NCBI GenBank assembly: GCA_947003675.1
Contig: CAMQPJ010000074.1
Coordinates: 1 to 6,445 of the forward strand
DNA: 6,445 bases
Source: an uncultured Collinsella sp.
GTDB taxonomy: Bacteria; Actinomycetota; Coriobacteriia; Coriobacteriales; Coriobacteriaceae
Reading direction: 5' to 3'
Shown one piece after another: positions 1-5,952 of this stretch (position 1 is its first letter; each line of letters starts with the position of its first letter). The position numbers were made by a program, and so were the translations under genes. A model generated the notes under the pieces. The model was given only the letters and a program-made list of their open reading frames with translations. It had not been told where the DNA came from and did not search any database.

Positions 1-1064
1 GCGCGGCGACGGCGGTCGTCGGGCTTGAGGCCGCGCACATCGCGGTTGGCCAGACGGCTGCCCAGCACCGTGCCCACGATCTGGCCGCGATTGTTGGAAC
101 GTTCATAGCTCATCATTTCGTCGCCCGAGGTGCCGTCCTGATAGGCGTGCGTAAAGTCGCGGTTGAAGCAGCGCTTGAGCTGGCGCTGGCGGGCGGCTTC
201 CTCGTCCTTGGCAACGGTGGCTCCGGATAGCATGTCGTCAATTTCGTGACGATACACATCAACGATGGAGTACACGTAATCGGGCGCCTTCATGCGGCCC
301 TCGAGCTTGAGCGACGCGGCGCCGGCGTCATACAGACGGCGAACAAGCTGTGAGGTGTTGGTGTCACGCGGGCATAGCGCACGCTCGCGGCCGGCGGGGG
401 AGAGCGCGCGACCGTTCTCGTCGATCAACTCGTAGGGCAGGCGGCAGGGCTGGGCGCACATGCCACGGTTGGCCGATCGTCCCGCCATGGCAAAGCTCGA
501 AAGCAGGCACAGGCCCGAGTAACAAAAGCAGATGGCGCCATGGCTAAAGACCTCAAGGTCCACATCGGGCGCGGCATCGTGAATGGCGGCAATCTCGTCG
601 ATGGAAAGCTCGCGCGAGAGGGTCACGCGGTCGGCGCCCTGCTCGCGGCACCAAAGGGTTCCGCGGTCGTCATGGATGTTCGCTTGGGTCGAGATATGCG
701 TCTCGATGCCGGGCATGGTGTGCTTGACCTCAAAGAACAGGCCCCAGTCCTGGATGATGAAGGCGTCGGCGCCCAGCGTGGAGCAGCGGTGGATGAGTTG
801 CAGCGCATCGCCCATTTCGGACTGCTTGATGACGATGTTGACCGTGACGTAGACGCGCGACCCGGCTAGATGCGCGGCGCGGCAGGCTTGCTCAAAGGCC
901 TCGTCGGTAAAGTTGGTGGCCTTGCGGCGGGCGTTGAAGCTGCCCATGCCGCAGTAGATGGCGTCTGCCCCGGCGGCTAGTGCGGCGGCAAAGGGTTCGG
1001 GCCCTCCGGCGGGCGCCAAAAGCTCGGGTCTGCGGTTGGTGGTTCGACTGGCGGTTGCGGTCAT
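1..1064 (-). CDS. U32 family peptidase/hydroxylase-like protein, N-terminal part (truncated by window edge)
   Basis: This is an open frame of 354 codons on the minus strand, starting at ATG 1064-1062 and still open at the left edge. The start is supported by an AAAGGCAGGA Shine-Dalgarno stretch just upstream. The N-terminus (PELLAPAGGPEPFAAALAAGADAIYCG, in two parts around residues 13-39) is typical of U32 proteins. The family signature lies at residues 171-189: E171-V-F, HGA, C179, SG and C186. It is followed by SANRG and CAQPCR (C203, C207). The C179/C186/C203 spacing resembles the cysteines that hold a 4Fe-4S cluster in UbiU and related U32 proteins; C231 or C207 could be the fourth ligand. 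Characterised relatives (RlhA, TrhP, UbiU/V) hydroxylate RNA bases or ubiquinone precursors rather than cut peptides. Family members of this type usually run to 650-800 residues, so about half is missing. The exact substrate cannot be told from this part. Confidence 0.9.
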   Translation of the reverse strand, partial: MTATASRTTNRRPELLAPAGGPEPFAAALAAGADAIYCGMGSFNARRKATNFTDEAFEQACRAAHLAGSRVYVTVNIVIKQSEMGDALQLIHRCSTLGADAFIIQDWGLFFEVKHTMPGIETHISTQANIHDDRGTLWCREQGADRVTLSRELSIDEIAAIHDAAPDVDLEVFSHGAICFCYSGLCLLSSFAMAGRSANRGMCAQPCRLPYELIDENGRALSPAGRERALCPRDTNTSQLVRRLYDAGAASLKLEGRMKAPDYVYSIVDVYRHEIDDMLSGATVAKDEEAARQRQLKRCFNRDFTHAYQDGTSGDEMMSYERSNNRGQIVGTVLGSRLANRDVRGLKPDDRRRR

Positions 1065-1096
1065 ATCCTGCCTTTCAAAATGCTCAGATATTCAAA

Positions 1097-1102
1097 AGTA
1101 TA
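1097..1102 (-). promoter_or_regulatory. Candidate -10 box for the U32 gene
   Basis: Reading the minus strand, TATACT (1102-1097) matches the sigma70 -10 consensus at five of six positions and lies 32 bases upstream of the U32 start codon, which would give a short leader. No convincing -35 hexamer is visible 16-18 bases further upstream, so the call rests on the -10 box alone. Confidence 0.35.
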
Positions 1103-1170
1103 GTGGCGCTGTTGCGGCGGACGATGACCGCAGCCCAAGCAGGACAAAGTCTTCAGCAGCCCTTGCAGCA

Positions 1171-1242
1171 AAAATGATCCGTTTCCCTCCGTCCCCAGCG
1201 GATCAGGTGATCCATGGGGGACGGAGGGAAACGGATCATTTT
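1171..1242. repeat. 72-nt palindromic repeat element (REP/BIME-like)
   Basis: Two perfect 26-bp inverted arms lie at 1171-1196 (begins AAAATGATCC, ends CTCCGTCCCC) and 1217-1242. They are separated by a 20-nt centre that carries its own small inverted repeat, GGATCA GG TGATCC (1200-1213). The whole element could fold into one long hairpin or cruciform. A third, solitary copy of the arm lies at 1905-1930 with one mismatch. It sits between divergent promoters and encodes nothing. There is no U tract directly after the stem beyond the TTTT that is part of the arm. The shape suggests a dispersed REP-type element, possibly mobilised by a TnpA_REP (RAYT) transposase elsewhere in the genome. A bidirectional terminator or insulator role is also possible. 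Confidence 0.75.
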
Positions 1243-1324
1243 GAGCTTCACCGTCCGGTCGTGCCGTTCAGCGGCCGACAGGCGCCGTTGGGCGATAAAT
1301 TATTCTCGCAACGTGATAATAATC

Positions 1325-1353
1325 TTGCATCGCGCGGAAACCTTGAGTACTAT
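1325..1353 (+). promoter_or_regulatory. Candidate sigma70-type promoter of ridA
   Basis: TTGCAT (1325-1330) and TACTAT (1348-1353) are separated by exactly 17 bases, matching the consensus at three and four of six positions. Initiation near 1360 would give an 80-nt leader to ridA. A second possible -10, GATAAT (1315-1320, five of six), lacks a -35 partner. The region is AT-richer than its surroundings. The exact start is uncertain. Confidence 0.35.
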
Positions 1354-1442
1354 CCCAAATCAAGCGCGGTGTTCAGACCGAATTGTGCCTCCCGGTGCGA
1401 ACGCCGCGCTCACGCTCTCTATCTGATCGTAAGGAGAAAAAC

Positions 1443-1820
1443 ATGAGCAAGACCGTCGTGTCTTCCGATAACGCACCCGCAGCCATCGGCCCGTATTCCC
1501 CCGGCATCCAGACCGGCAACATGGTGTTCCTGTCCGGCCAGCTGGGCATCGACCCCGCAACCGGCAAGATGCCCGAGGGCGTCGAGGCCCAGGCTAAGCA
1601 GTCCCTTGCTAACGTCGAGGCGCTGCTGACCGCTGCCGGCGCCACCTTTGCCGATGTCGTCAAGACCACGGTCTACCTGGCCGACATCGCCGACTTCGCT
1701 GCCGTGAACGAGATCTACGCTTCCAAGTTCGAGGCTCCGTTCCCCGCGCGCAGCGCTTTCCAGGTTGCCGCCCTTCCGGCCGGCGGTCTGGTCGAGATCG
1801 AGGTCGTCGCCGCTCTCTAA
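1443..1820 (+). CDS. ridA: RidA family 2-iminobutanoate/2-iminopropanoate deaminase (125 aa)
   Basis: RidA enzymes hydrolyse reactive enamines/imines such as 2-aminoacrylate, released by PLP enzymes acting on serine, threonine or diaminopropionate, to the 2-oxo acid and ammonia. The protein is full length for the family and very close in pattern to E. coli RidA: N-terminal MSKT, APAAIGPYSPG (residues 11-21), SGQLGIDP (31-38), QSLANV (53-58), VKTTVYLAD (73-81), PARSAFQVAALP (101-112) with R103 at the position of the catalytic arginine, and VEIEVVA near the C-terminus with E120 at the position of the catalytic glutamate. The cysteine that follows PARS in E. coli is alanine here. The ATG at 1443 is chosen because AAGGAG (1431-1436) lies six bases upstream; the frame is open further 5' but has no other good site. 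It is a single-gene unit with its own terminator, cytosolic and trimeric by family knowledge. Confidence 0.96.
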   Translation: MSKTVVSSDNAPAAIGPYSPGIQTGNMVFLSGQLGIDPATGKMPEGVEAQAKQSLANVEALLTAAGATFADVVKTTVYLADIADFAAVNEIYASKFEAPFPARSAFQVAALPAGGLVEIEVVAAL

Positions 1821-1850
1821 GGCGTTGGCAACAACTAAACATGACATGCA

Positions 1851-1888
1851 AAAAGACCCTGCAGCGCGTGTGAACTGCAGGGTCTTTT
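1851..1888. terminator. Strong bidirectional intrinsic terminator
   Basis: A perfect 14-bp stem, AAAAGACCCTGCAG (1851-1864) with its complement at 1875-1888, encloses a 10-nt loop. On the plus strand the stem ends in TTTT, terminating ridA 30 bases after its stop. On the minus strand it ends in TTTTT (1854-1850), so it can also stop transcription from the convergent regulator gene. Confidence 0.92.
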
Positions 1889-1904
1889 GTCAAGCGATGC
1901 GACA

Positions 1905-1930
1905 AAAATGATCCGTTTTCCTCCGTCCCC
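1905..1930 (+). repeat. Solitary third copy of the 26-bp repeat arm
   Basis: This copy is identical to the arm at 1171-1196 except for T instead of C at 1919; the preceding CA is shared too. It lies in the same orientation as the left arm, between the ridA terminator and the 3' end of the regulator gene. With the 1171-1242 element it brackets the whole ridA transcription unit. Confidence 0.8.
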
Positions 1931-1944
1931 AAGGAGTCAGCGGG

Positions 1945-2601
1945 TTAGCCTTCCTTGCGGACTTTTTGCAGGTAGCGGTAGACGCTGGGCTCCGAGATGC
2001 CCAGCGCGGTGGCGGCGCAGGCTACGGCGCCCTTGAGCATGAACACTCCGTTGCCGTTGAGGTGGCGAATGACGTCCACGCGGTCGCTTTGACCAAGCGA
2101 CGTCACATCCAGCCCGCGAGCGCTCAGCAGCTCGGCAATGCTGCGGTCGATGAGCTCCTGTGTGGACTCCGAAAGGCTTTCGACCTCGATAGAGGCGGGC
2201 TCCGTGCGCGTCGGCGCCGCGTCGAAGCACGCCATGAGCTGCTGCGCCATGGCGTTGATGGAGCGCACGGTCGAGAGGTCGGTGTTGACGCAGAGCATAC
2301 CGACGATCTCGTCATTCTCGCGGATAAAGTACGTCGCCGACTCCAACGTCTTGCCACCGGCACCGCGCCCCTCGTAGCCCGTAATAAACGGCAGGTCGCG
2401 ATACTTGGCGTCGTGCATGATCTTGAGCGCCAGATCGGTGGCGGGACCGCCGACCTTGCGGCCGCTCACGATACCGTTGCGGATATCGACGATGGCGTGG
2501 TCGGGATCCGAGAAATCGTGTAGGACGATTTCGCTGTTCTTACCGAGTACCTGCTCCAGGAAATCGACCATCGGCAAAAAGCGACGTACGGTCTCGTTCA
2601 C
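1945..2601 (-). CDS. YheO-like PAS domain / helix-turn-helix transcriptional regulator (218 aa)
   Basis: The N-terminal domain (residues about 5-115) fits the YheO-like PAS family: FLPMVDFLEQVLG, then SEIVLHDFSDPDHAIVDI, an RNGIVSGRKVGGPATDLAL stretch, and FIRENDEIVGMLCVNTDLS. A linker (about 125-150) leads to a C-terminal DNA-binding domain of the HTH_22 type (about 170-216), with the probable recognition helix at SEPSVYRYLQKVRK. DauR of Pseudomonas, a regulator of D-arginine use, has this architecture. The PAS domain probably binds a small metabolite. I place the start at GTG 2601-2599, because AAAGGAG (2614-2608) lies six bases upstream of it; the in-frame TTG two codons earlier directly abuts the Shine-Dalgarno sequence and is too close. 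It is transcribed divergently from the permease-ssnA-ygfK genes, which makes it a likely local regulator. Whether it activates or represses cannot be told. Confidence 0.93.
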   Translation of the reverse strand: MNETVRRFLPMVDFLEQVLGKNSEIVLHDFSDPDHAIVDIRNGIVSGRKVGGPATDLALKIMHDAKYRDLPFITGYEGRGAGGKTLESATYFIRENDEIVGMLCVNTDLSTVRSINAMAQQLMACFDAAPTRTEPASIEVESLSESTQELIDRSIAELLSARGLDVTSLGQSDRVDVIRHLNGNGVFMLKGAVACAATALGISEPSVYRYLQKVRKEG

Positions 2602-2794
2602 GGGCAACTCCTTTGGGTTCTATCGAAGTGTTCATAACAATTTTTTATCATGGTAACACGCTGCTCATCATCTCGTATATCCGCAGGTACATTGCGTAAT
2701 ACAGACGAACGGTAGGAATTTGGCGGTAAACGGTTGACCAAAAGAAAAGTAATATGTTATTTTGACCAGACACTTTCCTGACCTGCGGAAATGC

Positions 2795-2824
2795 GTTATC
2801 TCAGCTGAGGAATAGTCTGATAAC
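2795..2824. promoter_or_regulatory. Possible operator: inverted repeat upstream of the permease promoter
   Basis: GTTATC (2795-2800) and GATAAC (2819-2824) form an inverted repeat with an 18-base spacer. A perfect 10-bp palindrome, CTCAGCTGAG (2800-2809), overlaps its left side and is centred about 68 bases upstream of the predicted permease transcription start, a distance typical of activator sites. Two copies of TTGACCA (2734-2740, 2762-2768) lie further upstream, 28 bases apart. The divergent PAS/HTH protein is the obvious candidate binder, but its site is not known. Confidence 0.3.
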
Positions 2825-2836
2825 AAAAAATTATTA

Positions 2837-2865
2837 TTGAGAATGAGAATCATCTTTAATACGAT
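2837..2865 (+). promoter_or_regulatory. Sigma70-type promoter of the permease/ssnA/ygfK genes
   Basis: TTGAGA (2837-2842, five of six to consensus) and TACGAT (2860-2865, four of six) are spaced by exactly 17 bases in an AT-rich stretch. Transcription would start near 2872, leaving an 80-nt leader before the permease start at 2953. This also rules out the in-frame ATG at 2866, which abuts the -10 box. Confidence 0.6.
2838..2852. promoter_or_regulatory. Fur-box-like sequence within the promoter
   Basis: TGAGAAT G AGAATCA (2838-2852) matches the 7-1-7 Fur-family consensus TGATAAT N ATTATCA at 11 of 14 defined positions. It begins inside the -35 hexamer and fills most of the -35/-10 spacer, where a bound repressor would block RNA polymerase. 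The match could be chance in AT-rich DNA; no Fur-family gene is in the window. Confidence 0.35.
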
Positions 2866-2952
2866 ATGCAACGAAGGCACAACCTCAACCCCGCACTGCG
2901 TCACAATAGAGCGTTAGATGCGAAAACAACTATTTCGAGGATTGGTGGTCAA

Positions 2953-4347
2953 ATGACCCAGGAGACGGTTACGAACGGCACTGAAGCCCTGTTCACTCGC
3001 GAAGGCATGCCTCCCGTTAAGGAAATGATCCCGTGTGCCCTTCAGCACGTACTGGCATCGTTTGCCGGTATCATTACCCCGGCGGTCATCATGGCCGGCG
3101 TCTACGGCTTTAATAGCCAGCAGAGCACCGACATCATTCAGGTTGCACTCATTCTTTCGGCAATCGACACGGCCCTTCAGGCCTTCGCTCCCTTCCGTCG
3201 CATTGGCGGCGGCCTGCCCATCGTCATGGGCGTTTCGTTCGCGTTCCTGCCGGCCCTTCAGGCCATGGGCGCCTCGGGCTTTAGTTTTGGCGCGCTGCTG
3301 GGCGGCGAGATCGTTGGCGGTGCCGTCGCGGTCCTCTTTGGTCTGGCCTACAGCAAGATTAAGTGGCTGTTCCCGCCCGTCGTGACCGGCACGGTCATCT
3401 TCTCCATTGGTGTCTCTCTCTATCCCACGGCCGTCAAATACATGGCCGGTGGCATGGGCACGCCGTTGTGGGGCACCCCGCAGGCATGGTGCGTCGCTCT
3501 TATCACCTTCGCCGTGGTCTTTGCGCTCGCCAACTTTGGCAAGGGCACGCTCAAGCTGGGATCCGTGTTCTTTGGCATGATCGTTGGCATGATCGTTTCG
3601 ATCCCCTTTGGCATGATCGACTTCTCCAGCGTCGCCACCGCTCAGGTCTTCGCTCTTCCCAAGCTCATGCCCTACGCGCTCGAGTTTGATCCCGAGGTCT
3701 GCATTACCCTCGCCGTCGTGTTCCCCATGGTTGCCATCCAGGTTATCGGTGACGTCTCCGCCGCCTGCCTGGGCTCCATCGACCGTATGCCCACCGAGCG
3801 CGAGCTCTCTGGCGCTATCGTGTCCCAGGGCCTCACCTCTATGGTCGGCGGCCTGCTGGGCGGTCTTCCCACCAGCGCCCTTGGCCAGAACGTGGGCATC
3901 ATCTGCTCCAACAAGGTCGTCAACAAGTGGGTCTTTGTGATCATCGCGGCCGTCTTTGCCATCGCCGGTCTGTTCCCGCAGCTCTCTGCCGTCCTTTCCG
4001 CTATCCCGCAGCCCGTCATCGGCGGCGCGACCGTCGGCGTCTTTGGCACCATCACCATGAACGGTGTGCGCATGTTCACCCGCGAGGGCCTCACGCAGCG
4101 CACCACCACCATCGTCGGCACCTCCGTTGTCTTTGGCTTGGGTATCTGGATGGCCAGCGGTTGCCTTGCCGGCGAGGGCATGCCCACCTGGGTGTCCACC
4201 GTCATCGGCTCCAACGCCGTAACCCCCACCGCCATCATGGCCATCGTGCTCAACCTGATCCTTCCGCAGACGCCGGTCGTGGCTCAGCACATCGATGCCG
4301 CCAAGGATGCCGCTGTGAATCTGGTCCTGCCCGAGAGCAAGAAGTAA
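2953..4347 (+). CDS. NCS2 (nucleobase:cation symporter-2) purine permease, xanthine/urate type (464 aa)
   Basis: This is an integral inner-membrane transporter with about 14 hydrophobic segments between residues 28 and 440, of normal family length. TM1 carries the conserved QH pair (QHVLASFAGI, H32). TM3 has GVSFAF (S95), where E. coli XanQ has Asn93. The signature in TM10 is Q312-N313-V-G; the QN pair marks the purine branch, while uracil carriers such as UraA have Glu-Asn. Two positions are unusual: Q263 in AIQVIGD stands where XanQ has Glu272, and Q292 in SQGL stands where XanQ has Asp304. The start at ATG 2953 (MTQETVTNG) is chosen because it follows the predicted promoter and leader, with GAGG 2937-2940 and GGTGG 2944-2948 as weak ribosome-binding sequences; an ATG at 2866 overlaps the promoter. 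Position before ssnA and ygfK points to uptake of xanthine, urate or another oxopurine; the exact substrate is not certain. Confidence 0.93.
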   Translation: MTQETVTNGTEALFTREGMPPVKEMIPCALQHVLASFAGIITPAVIMAGVYGFNSQQSTDIIQVALILSAIDTALQAFAPFRRIGGGLPIVMGVSFAFLPALQAMGASGFSFGALLGGEIVGGAVAVLFGLAYSKIKWLFPPVVTGTVIFSIGVSLYPTAVKYMAGGMGTPLWGTPQAWCVALITFAVVFALANFGKGTLKLGSVFFGMIVGMIVSIPFGMIDFSSVATAQVFALPKLMPYALEFDPEVCITLAVVFPMVAIQVIGDVSAACLGSIDRMPTERELSGAIVSQGLTSMVGGLLGGLPTSALGQNVGIICSNKVVNKWVFVIIAAVFAIAGLFPQLSAVLSAIPQPVIGGATVGVFGTITMNGVRMFTREGLTQRTTTIVGTSVVFGLGIWMASGCLAGEGMPTWVSTVIGSNAVTPTAIMAIVLNLILPQTPVVAQHIDAAKDAAVNLVLPESKK

Positions 4348-4363
4348 CCAATTCGGTGCTATT

Positions 4364-4395
4364 CGCCGGTGGACGCATCGCCTCGTCCGCCGGCG
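4364..4395 (+). other. Strong hairpin just after the permease stop codon
   Basis: CGCCGGTGGACG (4364-4375) pairs with CGTCCGCCGGCG (4384-4395) in a 12-bp stem with one G-U pair and an 8-nt loop, 17 bases after the stop. No U tract follows, so it is unlikely to be a standard intrinsic terminator. It may protect the permease mRNA 3' end or cause partial attenuation before ssnA. Confidence 0.7.
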
Positions 4396-4398
4396 CCA

Positions 4399-4529
4399 TG
4401 CGGCGCCAAGCCGCACTTCAAAGGGCTTGTCCCTTTGGTGAAGCGTTGACGGGAGAGGGCCCGTTTCCGGTGTAGGCCGGCGCTTCGCACTTCCGCCATG
4501 TCAGAGGTGTCAAACCCCGCCTCTGATGT
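4399..4529 (+). other. Chain of further hairpins in the permease-ssnA spacer
   Basis: Downstream of the first stem are TGCGGC/GCCGCA (4399-4404, 4410-4415), CAAAGGG/CCCTTTG (4419-4425, 4431-4437), GTGAAGCG/CGCTTC-G-CAC (4438-4445, 4481-4490) enclosing ACGGG/CCCGT (4449-4453, 4460-4464), and TCAGAGG/CCTCTGA (4501-4507, 4520-4526). The last ends six bases before the ssnA Shine-Dalgarno sequence. GAAG at 4440-4443 can pair either upstream with CTTC 4416-4419 or downstream with CGCTTC 4481-4486, so two exclusive folds are possible. This would suit a leader that controls ssnA expression, but I recognise no known riboswitch class. Confidence 0.45.
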
Positions 4530-4543
4530 TGAAGGGAGCATTT

Positions 4544-5899
4544 ATGCTTCTGGTCGCTAACGGTTCCGTCTTTACCCGCAACGCTCAGACTCCGTTCATT
4601 CCCAACGGTGCAGTCGCTATTGACGGAGATACGATCGTCGAAGTGGGCCCCGAGCGTGAGCTCAAGGCCAAGTACCCGGATGCCGAGTACGTCGACGCCC
4701 AGGGCAACCTCATCATGCCCGGACTTATCAACTGCCACACCCACATCTACTCGGGTCTGGCCCGCGGCCTTGCCATTAAGGGCTGCAACCCCACCAACTT
4801 CCTGGAGAATCTTGAGCAGCAGTGGTGGAAGATTGACGACAACCTGACGCTCGATGGCACCAAGGCCAGCGCCTATGCCACGATTCTGGATTCCATCCGC
4901 GACGGCGTCACCACGATCTTCGATCACCACGCGAGCTTCTGCGAGATCCCGGGAAGCCTCTTTACCATTAAGGACGCCGCTCAGGAGCTGGGCATGCGTT
5001 CGTGCCTGTGCTACGAGGTCTCCGATCGCCGCGGCCAGGAAAAATGCGACCAGGCCATTGCCGAGAACGCCGAGTTCGCCCAGTGGGCCGCCAAGGAGCG
5101 TCGCGATAACGACAACCACATGATCGCCGCCATGTTTGGCGGTCACGCCACCTTTACGCTGTCGGACGAGACCATGGACAAGATGGCCGAGGCCAACAAC
5201 GGCCTGACCGGCTTCCACATCCACGTGTGCGAGGGCATGAACGATGTGTGGGATTCCCGCCTCAACCGCGGCGGTATCAGCCCCGTCGAGCGCCTGCTGC
5301 AGCACAACCTGCTCGGTCCCGACACCATGCTCGGCCACTGCATCCACGTGACGCCCGCCGAGATGGATATCGTCAAGGAGTCCGGCACCTGGCTGGTCAA
5401 CAACCCCGAATCCAATATGGGTAACGCCGTGGGCTGCGCCCCCGTGCTCGAGTTCTTCCGCCGCGGCATCCCCGTGTGCATGGGCACCGACGCCTACACC
5501 CACGATATGCTCGAGAGCCTCAAGGTCTTCCTGATCATTCAGCGCCACAATGCCGCCATGCCCAACGTGGGCTGGTGCGAGGCCATGACCATGCTGTTCG
5601 AGAACAACGCCAAGATGGCCAGCAAGTACTTCGATCGCAAGCTCGGTGTGCTCGAGGCCGGCGCCGCTGCCGACGTCATCGTTATGGACTACAAGCCCTT
5701 TACGCCGCTGAGCGAGGAGAACATCGACGGCCACATGCTCTTTGGCATGATGGGCAAAAACTGCCGTACCACCATCATCAACGGCAAGGTTCTGTACAAG
5801 GATCGCGAGTTCGTTGGCATTGACGAGGAAAAGATCAACGCGTGGACCATGGCTGAGTCCAAGAAGCTCTGGAGCACGCTCAACGATCGCACCTACTAA
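4544..5899 (+). CDS. ssnA: SsnA, amidohydrolase-superfamily aminohydrolase of the selenium/purine cluster (451 aa)
   Basis: SsnA is a cytosolic metal-dependent hydrolase of the TRZ/ATZ deaminase branch. It is found beside ygfK and selenium-dependent molybdenum hydroxylase genes and has been linked to anaerobic purine breakdown; its exact reaction is not settled here. Visible family features are the N-terminal beta strand (MLLVANGSVFTRN), the metal motif in MPGLINCHTHIYSGLARG (H65, H67), FDHH (127-129), FHIHVCEG (H225, H227, E230), GHCIH (H265), NNPESNMGNAVG (286-297) and MGTDAYTHDM with the metal-binding aspartate D316. The C-terminal composite strand region (LGVLEAGAAADVIVMDY, 367-383) is intact. 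Length is normal. The start is ATG 4544, with AAGGGAG (4532-4538) five bases upstream; an in-frame ATG at 4526 has no ribosome-binding site and lies in a hairpin arm. All expected metal ligands are present, so the enzyme should be active. Confidence 0.95.
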   Translation: MLLVANGSVFTRNAQTPFIPNGAVAIDGDTIVEVGPERELKAKYPDAEYVDAQGNLIMPGLINCHTHIYSGLARGLAIKGCNPTNFLENLEQQWWKIDDNLTLDGTKASAYATILDSIRDGVTTIFDHHASFCEIPGSLFTIKDAAQELGMRSCLCYEVSDRRGQEKCDQAIAENAEFAQWAAKERRDNDNHMIAAMFGGHATFTLSDETMDKMAEANNGLTGFHIHVCEGMNDVWDSRLNRGGISPVERLLQHNLLGPDTMLGHCIHVTPAEMDIVKESGTWLVNNPESNMGNAVGCAPVLEFFRRGIPVCMGTDAYTHDMLESLKVFLIIQRHNAAMPNVGWCEAMTMLFENNAKMASKYFDRKLGVLEAGAAADVIVMDYKPFTPLSEENIDGHMLFGMMGKNCRTTIINGKVLYKDREFVGIDEEKINAWTMAESKKLWSTLNDRTY

Positions 5900-5913
5900 T
5901 AACAAGTAGATTA

Positions 5914-5949
5914 ACGCGCGTCGGATGTTTCGCCGCATCCGACGCGCGT
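5914..5949 (+). terminator. Perfect 14-bp hairpin after ssnA (terminator or processing stem)
   Basis: ACGCGCGTCGGATG (5914-5927) and its exact complement (5936-5949) enclose an 8-nt loop, 14 bases after the ssnA stop. The stem is long and GC-rich but is followed by ATAGGC rather than a U tract, so full intrinsic termination is doubtful. Partial termination or mRNA stabilisation between ssnA and ygfK is more likely. Confidence 0.5.
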
Positions 5950-5952
5950 ATA

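Noticed and set aside
958..1446. Plus-strand open frame of 162 codons reading through the palindromic repeat into ridA
   Set aside because: It spans the U32 gene start, a repeat and two promoters, has no Shine-Dalgarno sequence and no recognisable product.
1966..2523. Plus-strand open frame of 185 codons opposite the regulator
   Set aside because: It overlaps the clear PAS/HTH regulator entirely and shows no domain or ribosome-binding site of its own.
2866..2952. Longer N-terminus for the permease from ATG 2866
   Set aside because: The ATG abuts the predicted -10 box, lacks a ribosome-binding site, and adds 29 residues not seen in NCS2 proteins.
2914..4416. Long minus-strand open frame (500 codons) opposite the permease
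   Set aside because: Its product is a low-complexity run rich in Gly, Asp, His and Ala, mirroring the GC-rich third positions of the permease on the other strand, and it has no recognisable domain.
4446..4476. Possible internal promoter for ssnA (TTGACG with TGTAGG)
   Set aside because: The spacing is 19 bases and the -10 is a poor match; the TTGACG lies inside a hairpin arm region, so this is more likely chance.
4418..5938. Long minus-strand open frame (506 codons) opposite ssnA
   Set aside because: Same artefact: it is the complement of the well-supported ssnA gene, with biased composition and no family match.
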